Assembly (NCBI GenBank): GCA_949987565.1
Contig: OX465110.1
Span: 3,613,678-3,677,677, forward strand
Origin: Luidia sarsii
Taxonomy: Eukaryota > Echinodermata > Asteroidea > Paxillosida > Luidiidae
Direction: 5' to 3'
Length of the DNA stretch: 64,000 nt
Under the pieces are notes generated by a model. The model did no database searches. It worked only from the letters and a program-made list of their open reading frames with translations, and was not told the origin of the DNA. Positions within the stretch are counted from its first letter, which is position 1; each line of letters starts with the position of its first letter. Position numbers and translations under genes: made by a program. Shown in pieces: positions 31,728-42,121 of this stretch.

Positions 31728-34700
31728 TCACGGCGGCAGGACTTTGCCCGGGTTCATCAGGTTGAGCGGGTCCAGGGCCGTCTTGATGCGCCTCATTGTG
31801 GCCACGCCCTCTGACCCCACTTCCTGTAGGAGGAGGTCACGCTTCCCGATGCCGATGCCGTGCTCCCCGGTACAAGTCCCGCCCACCTCAAGGGCACGCC
31901 TATATCACAAACAAACAAACAAACAAACAGACAAACAAACCCATACTTAGAAAATGAATCCATTTTTTTTTTTACAAGATGGATTTTTGATATCAATTTT
32001 TTTTTTTTTTATTTGATTCTGATTGAGGTACTGAGCCACAGTCAGCTCATTCAAGGGCACACCTATCACAAACAAACCAGACAGACAACAAAATAAAAAA
32101 TTACTAAACCAATTTTCCACAAGATGTATTTTCACATCAATTTTTTTGGGGAAAGGATTTGGTTCGGGAAACCCAGGTACCCACCTTCCCAAGCGGCTGC
32201 TGAAATCTTTGACTGTCGCCATCTCTACAGTGTCATCGACGTCCACTGGTATCGCAACGTGGAAATTACCATCCCCAACATGGCCGACAATGGTCCCTGG
32301 GGGAAACAGAAGGATATCAGGCATTCCATATCAAGACATTCTGAGAGGTGCCACGAGCAGCTGGTGCCGTGTTTAACAGAATTGGAGTTGACGTAATGTA
32401 ATGAGCAACACTTTTGCAAACTGCTTCCAGACTAAAATGACCCCAGCTTGCAAATCTACAAAACTGTAGAGGGCCTGATTTTTGGATCCTTGCAGAATAT
32501 TTCTCAAAGGCAGTACCCTAACCTTAACCCTAACCCTAACCCTAACCCAAACCCTAACCCTAACCCTAACTCTAACCCTAACCCTAATCTAGCCCTAACC
32601 CTAACCCTAACCCAAACCCTAACCCTAACCCTACCTCTAACCCTAACATAGCCCTAACCCTAACTATAACCCTAATCCTAGCCCTAACCCTAACCCTAAT
32701 CCTAGCCCTAATCCTAACCCTAACTCTAACTATAACCCTAACCCTAACCCTAACCCGTTCTGCCTTTGAGAGAGGTCCTGCTCGGATCAAACTGTCAGGC
32801 CCTCTATAATTTTAAGAACAGGAGTTGGTCAATCAGTTGTTTTATGCCACTCACCATACAGACCGGTGCTCTTCAAGTCATCCTGCGTTTGTACAATGAC
32901 TTGTGGGAGGGTGGAGATAGGGACACAGACATCGGTGCACAAGGCCTGAGATGAGGTGGACATATATTGACATGAAAACATTAATGTAACAGTGACATCT
33001 GTCAACTGTTGATCCCTGAATTCACATTGCACAATAATTGGTTAGATTGAAGTTAATACAAAAATTGTTGCAAACTGCTCACTGATTAAAATGACCTGCA
33101 ATACATAAATCTCAAAAGTTTGATACTAGCAGCCCCATTGAGAAAGGTCCTAGGATAGGATCGATCCGTCAGGACCTCTAACTTTTTGAGATTTGTTTAT
33201 CTTGGGTAAACTTGGGATGACGTTCCACTTGAATTTGTTGCTTAACCACTTCGCTTAACCACTGCTACATGGTAATACTATGTGATGGGCTCTCCAATTT
33301 TTGTAAAAAAAATTTTTTTTTTAATAAACAAAAAACGCCGCAAAGTGGTTACCGGTAAGTGGAGTTAATTACTTGACATTTTGGTCTCACATGGTGGATG
33401 AGAATTACCTCGAGTGAACGTCCCAAGTGAAAATTGGGTTTTGTTAGGTCAAAACTCAGTAAGAGTTGGACAAGTTTAAAAACAGCTGGGAGACATAAGT
33501 CCCTCACAGGGATTTCTTCCCGATGGTATAGCTCCCTCAACTTTTCTATGACGCACGTGGTACCCGCCGCTATACAGATTTGAATCCAGCTCGGTGGTCT
33601 AGTGCTTAGGCCATAGGACGTCTGCACTAGACAGCAGGAGTCGGGGGCTCGAATCCAACTCGGTCACCCACCTTATGGCCGGGCCTAGTGGCCGTAGTCG
33701 CATACAGACAATTGTGGCGGGCTTTCCACAGCTTGTTCCTGTCCTCTGTCCTCTCCGCCCACTGAAAATCAGAGCTTTCGTTGGATCGAATAATCTCCTC
33801 TGCAAAATGCAGTAAAATCAACCCAACCAAACGATTGCGTCACAAACCACGGGTTTTACAGGAATCTGCACTAACTCATAGGAGCCCAGTATGTTGCCAG
33901 TAGCGTAGTGGATAAGATTTGAAGGTTTACATGGTGGAAATATCAAGTAGGAGGTTTGCGATGACACCAAGTATGTAGGCCTACATCATCTCTTAACAGA
34001 AGGAGTACGGCTCTGAAAAGAGCCATACTCCTCTTAAGAGATGATGTACATGGTGTCCCTCTGGCTCCTACTACTTAGTAGTATAGCGCTTTGTCTGTTT
34101 GAGTGTTGACTCATATCCAGGTACATGAGTACATCTTTATTGTGTGTTCATCCACTCATCTACTGGCCTGTAAATTTTTCTTTCGAAAGCTCGTCCTCCA
34201 CAGTGGTCAGCCTGTAAGAGTGTGGTCTGACTCCTACTTGGATGGAAACTGCTCAGGCCCCTCAGGATTTTTTCAGATTTTCAAACTTGACTCGGCACTG
34301 CACTGATTGATCCAAGCTGCCCAAAATAGGCCTTGCAAGCACGTACACTTACCGACGTACTGGACCTGGGACTTGACGCTGTCTTCCGAGCCGTGAAACT
34401 CCAGGAACAGCGTGGGCGCCACCTTGTGGTTCAGGTTGCTGTAATTGTTGCAGGCCTCCATCATAACCTCGTCCAGGAATTCTGTGAAGGCGACAGGGCA
34501 AATGAGTGCCTTTAGATCCCCGTGAATTGCCCAAAAAAGTGATCGCCTGATTACTTAGGCTCATTCCTTTCTGGTCAAGGACCAAAAAAACTCACAGTGT
34601 CCAAGAAGAACGTCGTGCGACCTGGGTCTAGTCGTTCCAAATCCATATTCTGGAGCCTTTCAAAATAGCTTTCACTCAGTGATATCATACAGGAGGCATA

Positions 34701-37700
34701 CATTTCTAAAGCAAGGAAGGAGTTGGGTATACTATAACCAGCGTCATAACGTCTAATAAAAATCAGACCCTATTGATGGACGCTCTCATCTCGGCGACCT
34801 ACAAACCTGGTAGCTTGACAATCGGTAGTAAAATGAGTAAGAATGCATGCATGACACGGGTAAGGTGAAAACAAAAATTTGCCAGGCTGTACGACTGGAG
34901 TTGTAGAATGCTTGGCCGTGACAATGCGTGCAATTAATCTCTTTCAAGAATGGGTGTGACTCTGAGATGAGCCGGTAAGTCGATAGTTTGGACAGTGTTT
35001 TTTTTTTCTCTCTGCAGGGGACCTGAAGGGACAAGGCCAGCATTCTTCAAAGTGGCGCCACCGTGGGAACCTTCAAATCCTGTCTACAAGCACGGGGAGT
35101 CTGCTATAATTACCGATGCGTGCGATGGGAACTCCACACTGCATGACCTGGGTGACTGTGTCGACGGCTTCTTGCACGGAGTCAAAGGAGCACACGGCGG
35201 CCACCATCTGAAAAGGGGGGTGGAAGTGGGGTTAGGGTGGGGTGGGGGCAACAAGATGTACCGCTGATCAAATCAGAGGCTCAACTTCATATTGCTACTT
35301 CGGGTATCAGCTTTGCTAATAAAACTAAACGCTGACTGGAAAAACAGATTGTCAACCCCCCCCCTCCCCCCCCCCCCCCCCAAAAAAAATACCAAGTGCA
35401 CAACTGGCTTTTTTTTCTCAAGTCTAAATTTCAAGTTTGAGTCCAAACAAATGCATATCTTTAGTGGGGATGATCTTTGGCAGGTCAACTCACAGCTTCT
35501 GGTATCCCATGAAGCCTCAGTGTCGCCTTGGTGATGACCCCAAGGGTGCCCTCTGACCCCACAAACAGGTTGGTCAGGTTGTAGCCAGCAGAAGTCTTCC
35601 TGTGAACGATAAAATGGAATTTGTTTTAACAACCAAAACGCTGTCACGGAAACCACTTTTTCGAGAAAAACGGCCCATGAGTTTGAGGTCATGCACATGG
35701 CATGCCGACTGTGAGTGCAGCGTGCCTGCAGACACATTTTCAAATTTCCCGAATTTCCAATATTTACAGAGATTTGTCTGTTCCTTCGGACAGACAAATC
35801 TCTTGCACATGAGCTCTCTGAAAAAGCAAAATAATAAAAATGGATTTTAACATGGATTTTGACGATACTTAGACTTTCAACGCCGTTTACTCAGAGGACT
35901 TTTGGAGTAGATGCCTTATTACGCCACCTTACATGTAGGTCACATTTGTGTAATCATTTCAGACCAAAAATAAGGCAGAGTTTGAAATGTTTGAAAGCTT
36001 TCAAAGAATTGGATTTCAGTGTTTCAAAGGAAACAAAAAATCACAATCATACTTTGGTCTTTTGTCGCTGCCGGCCGTGTGTAGAATGGTTCCATCTGCC
36101 AAGACCACCTCCAGGTTAATGACATTCTCCCTCATGGTGCCGTAGCGGACAGCGTTGGTTCCCGACGCACTGGTGGCGGCCATACCGCACAGAGACGCAT
36201 TGGCACCGGGATCTATATGTCAGAGCAGATGTGGAGGGCACTGATTAATACGCCATCCAACCCATTAGGTGCCCAAAAATCACATTCAAATCAATAGCAA
36301 GCGAGAGCAACTCATGTGTAACACAGATTTGGGTGCAGTCTTCAAATAATTGCACACATACTGCAACGATAGATGTCAGTACTACTATAGTCAATAGTCA
36401 ATTCAATTCACATTTATTCAATTCACATTTATAATCGCGCTTATCGTGTCCACACAAGCGAAAAAAGTGGAGTTTGAAACTCGATTCAAATCGCAATCCA
36501 AATAATCGCGTTTATTTGGTGTAGTGGAAACGGCCCTAATGACAAACTTTGTGACTTCTAGGCACCTGCCACACGGACGCTGCACTCACCAATAGGGAAC
36601 CAGAGGCCCACGTCCTTCACGTGGTTATTGAGCTCTTGTCGCGTGACTCCAGGTTCGACGACGACATCAAAGTCTTCGCTGTGCAAGGCCACGACCTTGT
36701 CCATGTGCATCAGGTCGATGGACACAGATGATCCCTTGGTACCAAGAACAAGACCAGCAATGCCAGTCAATCGATTGGCATCGATAGCCAAGTAAACATC
36801 AGAGCGTGTTTCATGAGGAGAAGCCAGTCAAAGAGGTGAAAAGTGAAAAGTTCAAAGCACTTCTTTGTCTGACATTTGCCTTTTCCGCGGACTAACAATC
36901 TTCAACTTCAATCAAAACTACAATCAAAACCGGTAAAAAGGGCACCCCTGTTGGGTATCACTTCAATCTCCCTGATCATTCGATATCAGATATGAGTGTA
37001 CTGGGCATAGAATCCCTTGGTCACTGGAGTAATGCTGTCCATCTTAGCCAAGAGAAAATGTGGATGAAGCGTCTTCGGACTATTCAACCACATGGTCTCA
37101 ACATCCAGGAGGGTAATGACTAAAACCATGCAGCTTTCTGATAATCCTTCTTTTGTGTTCACTCCTCCACACTTCTCTCTTTGATCTTTCCCCCTCTTCT
37201 TACTAATCCCTACCCTACTCCTCGCCCTTCCCTTTGATCTCATCCTACCAGCTTTACTCTTTGTCCTTTGTTTCTCATCCGTGTCCTATAGTAACAATAA
37301 CAAAGCATTATCAACAAAAACCAGAAATTGATTTTCGAAACGATTTTCAGTTGCCCTCTGCATGGAAATGAACTGTGCAAGAAGTAATTTGACATAGATT
37401 GTCACAATTAGTCAAGGTACAAACAGAACTACTTGACTACCGGTAGTCATTACTAGGGCCGTTCCAGCTACAAAAATAATCGCGATTCAAAAACCATGTT
37501 TTTTTTGTGATGTCCACACGGGCCAAAATATTGCATCGCAAATGCACTTGTGGCATTCCTGAAAGATGAACAAACCCCGTGCTGCACTTCCTGCCAGTGA
37601 GCTGTTGGCATGCATGCGCAATGCATCGTGGAATTAAAAAAAAGGTGCGATTTGAGCGGAGTGTTCCCACACACACACCGTCGCAAATAAACACGATTAT

Positions 37701-39163
37701 TTGAAAAAGTCTCACTCTTTTCGAGTCTCACTCTTGAATCGCGATTCAAATCCCACTAATAATCGCGTTTATTGTGTCCACACACGCACAAAAAGTGGAG
37801 TTTGAATCGCAATTTAAATCGTGATCCAAATAATCACGTTTATTTGGTGTAGTGGAAACGGCCCTTCTGCCCTTCGCTCGTACAGTAACACCTTTCTAGA
37901 TATAATGTTTTTTTTTCGGGTACGTTTACTCTAACAGTGCTATCCACGGTTGAATGACCTCTTATTAATACTAGGTACTGACCTCTGACCCAGTGACCCC
38001 TCCCTCTAGCCCCGTGCCCGTCCCAAAGGGCACCATGGGGAGTTTGTACTGGCTGCAGATCTTGGCAATGTCCGAAACATCCTGGGTGCTCTTGGGGAAA
38101 ACGACAATGTCCGGCAGATTTGTCCTGTTGAGAAAAAAAACAAAAAACACCACTCAGTTAGTTTATTCTCCTTGATTCACCGATAAAGGCTTTCACTTCT
38201 GAGGAACTTTTTCTGATGGACAGGAATAATGGTATGGTTTGCATGGTGCAGGTTCCCTTTTTGAAAGCTTCCGACTAAATTCTTTAAAAAAAAAATTTCT
38301 CACCGGTGGTAGGACTCATCGTGGCCGTGCTGGTCGCGGACCGCTTCTGCCGTGGAGACATTCCGCTCGCCAAGGGTCGAGCGAAGGGCACCGAGGGCAG
38401 ATGGGGGCACAGCCTGGGGAGGTGGACAAGGTATCAATGGAAACAAACGGTGAACCTGGAAGGACCAATTTTTTTGTGCAGACTTGTAATTTACTTCATA
38501 TTACGGTATAGTTGAGAATTCATGAACGTTAAAGATCACAAAATTTAGAGGGCCTGGCGTTTCGATCCTAGCAGGACCTTTCTCAAAGGCAGAGTGACAA
38601 GGACAAAAACAGATACATGTACACGAAGGAAGGGAGAAGAGAGTGAATATGACACGGATGAGAAACAAAGGACAAAGAGGAAAGCTGGTAGGGAGAGATC
38701 AAAGGGAAGGGCAAGGAGTAGGGTAGGGATTAGTGAGAAGAGGGGGAAAGATCAAAGAGAGTGTGGAGGAGTGAGCACAAAAGACGGATTATCAGAAAGC
38801 TGCATGGTGTTAGTCATTACCCTCCTGGATGTTGAGACCATGTGGTTGAATAGTCAGTAGACGCTTCATCCACATTTTCTCACGGCTAAGATGGACAGCA
38901 TTACTACGGTGACCAAGGGATTCTATGCCTAGTAGTACACTCATTATCTGATATCGAATGATCAGGAAGATTGACGTTAAAGATGTTACGACTAAGTGGT
39001 GTACCTGGTACGTGACTGGAGTGGTTGCCAAGAGTCGTCTGCACGGTTTAGTCTGCGCCGCTGATGATCGGTATCCTGCAATTCTCCCATATCCGCCGAT
39101 GAGTGCTGTGGCCGCACGACTAGCGCGCACTCCTTGGAGAAGAGTCAACAGCGCCATTGGCAT
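31728..39163 (-). CDS. LDHD: D-lactate dehydrogenase, mitochondrial, copy 1 (12 exons, 515 aa)
   Basis: FAD-dependent oxidation of D-lactate to pyruvate in mitochondria, with electrons passed to cytochrome c. Exons (minus): 39163-39005, 38413-38304, 38124-37983, 36734-36590, 36212-36053, 35599-35494, 35207-35114, 34481-34353, 33799-33672, 32945-32855, 32296-32185, 31899-31728. All are phase-consistent. Exon 1 encodes an Arg/Ser/Ala-rich presequence (MALLTLLQG...RRLLATTPV; a second ATG lies two codons in). FAD-domain motifs are [32 protein letters not shown] and [18 protein letters not shown]. Catalytic-domain motifs are [17 protein letters not shown] and [18 protein letters not shown], ending in [10 protein letters not shown]. 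Human LDHD is ~480-507 aa. The exon 4 acceptor (TACCAAG) is weak. Introns carry telomeric repeats, Penelope fragments and a SINE. The copy looks intact, so an enzyme is expected. Confidence 0.95.
32440..32820. mobile_element. Penelope-type foldback enclosing telomeric repeats
   Basis: The left arm 32,445-32,512 (AGAGGGCCTGATTTTTGGATCC...CTCAAAGGCAG) and right arm 32,757-32,815 (CTGCCTTTGAGAGAGGTCCTGCTCGGATC...TCAGGCCCTCTATAA) are inverted, diverged copies of the GATCGAAACGTCAGGCCC repeat. The arms directly abut the CCCTAA tract on both sides. It lies in LDHD copy 1 intron 10. Confidence 0.8.
32516..32756 (+). repeat. Interstitial telomeric repeat, (CCCTAA)n, 241 bp, ~40 units
   Basis: The tract has uninterrupted hexamer periodicity, with variants CCTTAA, CCCAAA, CTCTAA, ATCTAG and CTATAA becoming denser towards 32,650-32,740. 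The G-rich strand is the LDHD sense strand, so unspliced copy 1 transcripts would carry UUAGGG repeats like telomeric RNA. Vertebrate-type TTAGGG is the ancestral metazoan telomere repeat. Confidence 0.97.
33065..33195. mobile_element. Penelope-type foldback in LDHD copy 1 intron 9
   Basis: TTGCAAACTGCTCACTGATT, AAATGACCTGCAATAC and then CTCAAAAGTTTGATACTAGC...GAGAAAGGTCCTAGG...GATCCGTCAGGACCTCTAAC are an eroded copy of the family seen at 46,500 and 60,680, in near-palindromic form. Confidence 0.6.
33545..33668 (+). mobile_element. SINE (family A) abutting the exon 9 donor of LDHD copy 1
   Basis: TACCCGCCGCTATACAGATT, CAGCTCGGTGGTCTAGTGC, GACGTCTGCACTAGACAGCA and GGGGCTCGAATCCAACTCGG are tRNA-head features of family A. 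The insertion ends about ten bases inside the intron (donor GTGGGTGACCGAG, minus strand). LDHD copy 2 has the same insertion at the same place (44,125-44,272). Confidence 0.75.
33920..34065. mobile_element. Single hairpin copy of the GACACCA foldback family
   Basis: GGTTTGCGATGACACCAAG, then ATCATCTCTTAACAGAAGGAGTACGGCTCTG folded against its complement ...CTCTTAAGAGATGAT, and an inverted end CATGGTGTCCC. This is the simple form of the element that is tandemly nested at 31,245-31,570. It lies in LDHD copy 1 intron 8. Confidence 0.7.
35768..35803. other. Perfect 14-bp hairpin in LDHD copy 1 intron 5
   Basis: AGAGATTTGTCTGT (35,768-35,781) pairs with ACAGACAAATCTCT (35,790-35,803) across the 8-nt loop TCCTTCGG. 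It is absent from the matching intron of copy 2 and has no flanking repeats that I can see. Confidence 0.7.
36974..37290 (+). pseudogene. Penelope-like element 3' end (GIY-YIG C-terminal remnant)
   Basis: The plus frame ending at TAA 37,121-37,123 reads [20 protein letters not shown] then [11 protein letters not shown]. RxxE-WxxxLxTxxPxGLN is the C-terminal pattern of GIY-YIG endonuclease domains in Penelope-like retroelements. The following C/T-rich sequence is shared, inverted, with 38,600-38,810. It lies in LDHD copy 1 intron 3, antisense to LDHD. Only the last ~40 codons remain. Confidence 0.65.
38530..38963 (-). pseudogene. Penelope-like element 3' end, opposite orientation, with repeat arm
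   Basis: On the minus strand, [20 protein letters not shown] and [11 protein letters not shown] precede a stop at 38,810-38,812. The tail runs to the CTTTGAGAAAGGTCCTGCTAGGATCGAAACGCCAGGCC arm at 38,540-38,596. This ties the GAAACGTC repeat to the Penelope-like coding remnant as one element. It is nearly identical to, and inverted relative to, 36,974-37,290. It lies in LDHD copy 1 intron 1, same sense as LDHD. Confidence 0.65.
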
Positions 39164-39367
39164 TGTCAGATGTGACCGTTACTCCGCAATCTAATGTCCA
39201 TCATGAAATCTGGGAGAAAATGAGCGAGAAAACGAGTGAATGTGGCTGAAATGGGAGAATTTTTAAAACATCGTTTCTCACATGTCTCCAGTCCAAGGGC
39301 AAGGATACAAAAAATAATGTACATGCATACCAAAAATGAGTTTGTGTGTACGCGGCTTTGAACAAAA

Positions 39368-39469
39368 CTAGTCCGAGTAACTTGGACCCGACAAGTCACC
39401 CTTTTTCATCAAAATTTCAAAATTTGATAAAAAAAGGGTGACTTGTCGGGTCCAAGCTACTCGGACTAG
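39368..39469. mobile_element. 102-bp MITE with ~40-bp TIRs and 7-bp target duplication
   Basis: CTAGTCCGAGTAACTTGGAC at the left is mirrored by GTCCAAGCTACTCGGACTAG at the right, around an A/T loop. AACAAAA directly flanks both sides (39,361-39,367 and 39,470-39,476), a credible target-site duplication. Partial copies lie near 14,438, 28,225, 28,807 and 39,588. It has no coding capacity. Confidence 0.85.
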
Positions 39470-39479
39470 AACAAAACAT

Positions 39480-40514
39480 GATGCACTTCACTAATCATTA
39501 ATCAGTAATCACTACTGACTAAGTCTATAATTATTCCTACACCAACTAGTACAGTGCATGCAGTAATCAGTAGGCCTCAGAAGGCCTAGTCCGAGTAACT
39601 TGGATGTTACTCGGACTACAGAAGGCCTACACTACTGATACTGTCAAAGTGTCAGTGTCACTGTCTACACACAAAATAAAGATTTTCTGGAAAGAAAATT
39701 GATATTTTCTACATAACAATAAAAATACGTGGTCTATTGTGGATTTAGCGATGTTTCCCACCCTTTGACAGAATACTAGTAAGTAGTATAGTATTAGTAT
39801 AAGTATTACTATTAATAATACAAGTATTAAACTAAAATATCTCCGGGGAATATTTACCCAACTGCTGGGCGAACTCTTCGTTTCGACCAGTTGTGTTGTG
39901 TTTACATTATTTTTATGTACTACAGTACAGTACATGTACGTACAATGTACATGTACATGTACATGGACATGTATATTGTGCACATGTACGGTATACCGTA
40001 GGCCTACAGTGCTCTATCTACGACACTAGTATTATTACGAGTAGGCCCATAGAGCTGTTTTTTTTATAGAGCTCTATGAGTAGGCCCTATAGCTCCCTCA
40101 CGCGTCAAACAACTTAGTAACTGACTTACACTTAAGACGCTTACCAATAATTATTGAAGCGTCTTGGGCATGGGATCCAGCCGTCACGAGTCCATCTTCT
40201 TAGCAACACCCATTTTAAGAGCGAAGGAATTTCCGACAATCAAAACAAGCATTATTCTGCTTCTGCTGGAATTTCTACTTCCCAGGATTTCAGATTTTAT
40301 ATATTAAAAAAATAAATAATAATAATGTCGGTATATCGCGTCACTAAGACACTATATCTTTACCTTGGATTTTCAACGTAATAATCATAAATATCGGGAA
40401 GTTATAAAAAAAAGTAGGCTATGCAATAGATTAATAAAAATAATTAGAATCGTTTTTTAACGTAAATTCCATGCAAAACTGAATAAATATTCCCCAAATT
40501 TATAAATCAACAAA
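39480..40514. other. Intergenic DNA upstream of LDHD copy 1
   Basis: Contains a collapsed MITE copy (39,586-39,618), ACATGTAC-rich simple sequence (39,915-39,990) and GTAGTATAGTATTAG-type A/T repeats. No exon is supported. The promoter of LDHD copy 1 should lie between 39,164 and a few hundred bases beyond, but I see no clear core element. Confidence 0.4.
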
Positions 40515-40981
40515 TGTGACCTGGCACAGCGACATGAGGAATATCCCACCAAAACACTTTTCGAGTAAACAACGCCTGAAGTCAAAGTATCTTCTCAATT
40601 CGATAAAAAAAAAAACATTTTTTTTTTGTATTTTCGGAAAGTTAATGTATTGGAGGATATTATGTTCAAAGGATTTTTCCGATATCCGTCTCTAAATGTT
40701 GAAAAACGAGGGTTTCGGGGGAGTGTTTGTGTACTGTTTTCATGAAAATGTAAAGTTCCTGCCTTTTTGAATGGTCGCTTTCGAGGAGTTAGAATGGTGC
40801 TGCTATATTGTGTTTGGTACCAAATGAACGAGCGAAGTCCCCTTGTATTATGTACTGCAAAGTTCACACGGAAATGATTCTGATATCATTTGAAAGCTAA
40901 TGGTATACACTTTCACATCATTAGAAAATCTCAAAATCTCAAAAGTGGGGGTTATTCATCATTATGCTGTGCCGGGTCACA
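40515..40981. mobile_element. 467-bp TIR element, TGTGACC(C/T)GGCACAGC ends
   Basis: The left end TGTGACCTGGCACAGC and right end GCTGTGCCGGGTCACA are inverted copies. Interior ACCAAAACACTTTTCGAGTA, GAAAGCTAATGGTA and TCTCAAAAGTGGGGGTTATTC recur in a shorter copy at 43,617-43,844. No protein is encoded, so it is a non-autonomous DNA element. Confidence 0.8.
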
Positions 40982-40994
40982 AATGCAGTGATGT

Positions 40995-41150
40995 TGTTCA
41001 GTTTGCCTGTATAGCTCAGATGGTAATTAGCATATAATATAGGGCGTTGCATGCTATACGCAAAAAAACCCAGAGGTCTCTGGTAAAAGTCGCCAATTAA
41101 AGTTTTCTTGCCATTTTTTTTTTCAAAAGTTCCAAGTCGGTTTTTCTTCG
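40995..41150 (+). mobile_element. tRNA-derived SINE (family B)
   Basis: GTATAGCTCAGATGGTAATTAG is a box-A region, and CCCAGAGGTCTCTGG with TTTTCTTGCCATTTTTTT is the family B tail. The box B is eroded. It lies between the two LDHD genes. Confidence 0.6.
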
Positions 41151-41424
41151 ATCCATTTGTTTGTCTTAAATAAACAATGAATTGGATAAATAAATATCTC
41201 ACAAATGAATGAATGACTGAATGAATGAATGAGTAAAAATGAATAAATGAACAAAAATGCATAAATAATTATATTCTAGCTTTCTACATTATAATAGTAA
41301 TAGTAATAGTAAGGACATTTTCCATATATTCAGTATAGGGAAATAAAATTCGAATGGAAAATGATAAATTTTGTTAGGAAAGTTTGAATATTGTGCAAGT
41401 TTCAGTTTGGCGTAATCCACCAAG

Positions 41425-41650
41425 GCACCGTTTACCTAGTTTAGGTTCTACAGACGTTGTTGTCATTTGCATACGCCACGCCACTGCACTACGCGCTCTG
41501 ACTGCGTTCTTCCGCAGCAACCCGCACGCCAAGCCGTGCGTGCAGTGGTGCGGACATGCGTGCGGACGTGCCTGCGGGTGGCTGCGGAAGAACGCTCTCT
41601 CGTGGTGGCGTATCTAAACGATAACACCGTCTAGACCCTAGACTACCGTT
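41425..41650. mobile_element. G/C-rich foldback element
   Basis: ATACGCCACGCCACT (41,471) and AGTGGCGTAT-like CGTGGTGGCGTAT (to 41,613) form outer arms. GCGTTCTTCCGCAGC and GCTGCGGAAGAACGC form a perfect 15-bp inner stem around a GCGTGCGG-rich loop. Flanking CCGTTTACCTAG and CTAGACTACCG extend the inverted symmetry. It is the most GC-rich island of the LDHD intergenic space. Confidence 0.75.
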
Positions 41651-42121
41651 ATACCCACCGTACGGCACTATATAAAAATACTCCACCGGGTCATCCGACT
41701 CTTCCCTATTCATCCGGCACCCAACTCGATCACTATACACAAAAAGGTTGAGTGACTTAAGGCCTATACAACATTGGTAAAGGTCAAAATGAGATTGCCA
41801 CAGTTTGTGTGTTGAACCATAAAACGTTCCTAAAAAGCAATACTGCGAAGGTTTTAGCTCGAAATGGTAATCTGAGAAAGTAGAAAAAGGCAAAAAAAAA
41901 CTTGCGAGCAATAAACTATAATTATTTTGTCGATGTTTGAGTGAAGATTGCTCGAAAAGTACAGCATCCCAGACCGTTAGATTTCAACATGAGGATTCTA
42001 TCATGACCATCTACAAACTGTGAAAATTAGAGGGAAATCTGTGGACATCGATGTTTCCCGATCTTCCCAATGTTGTATTGGGCCTGTAACTTGTACACAA
42101 CTATAATGGACTCCGGGAGTC

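Noticed and set aside
32448..32790. Asn/Pro-rich (NPNPNP) and Arg/Val-rich proteins
   Set aside because: They are translations of the CCCTAA telomeric repeat in an intron.
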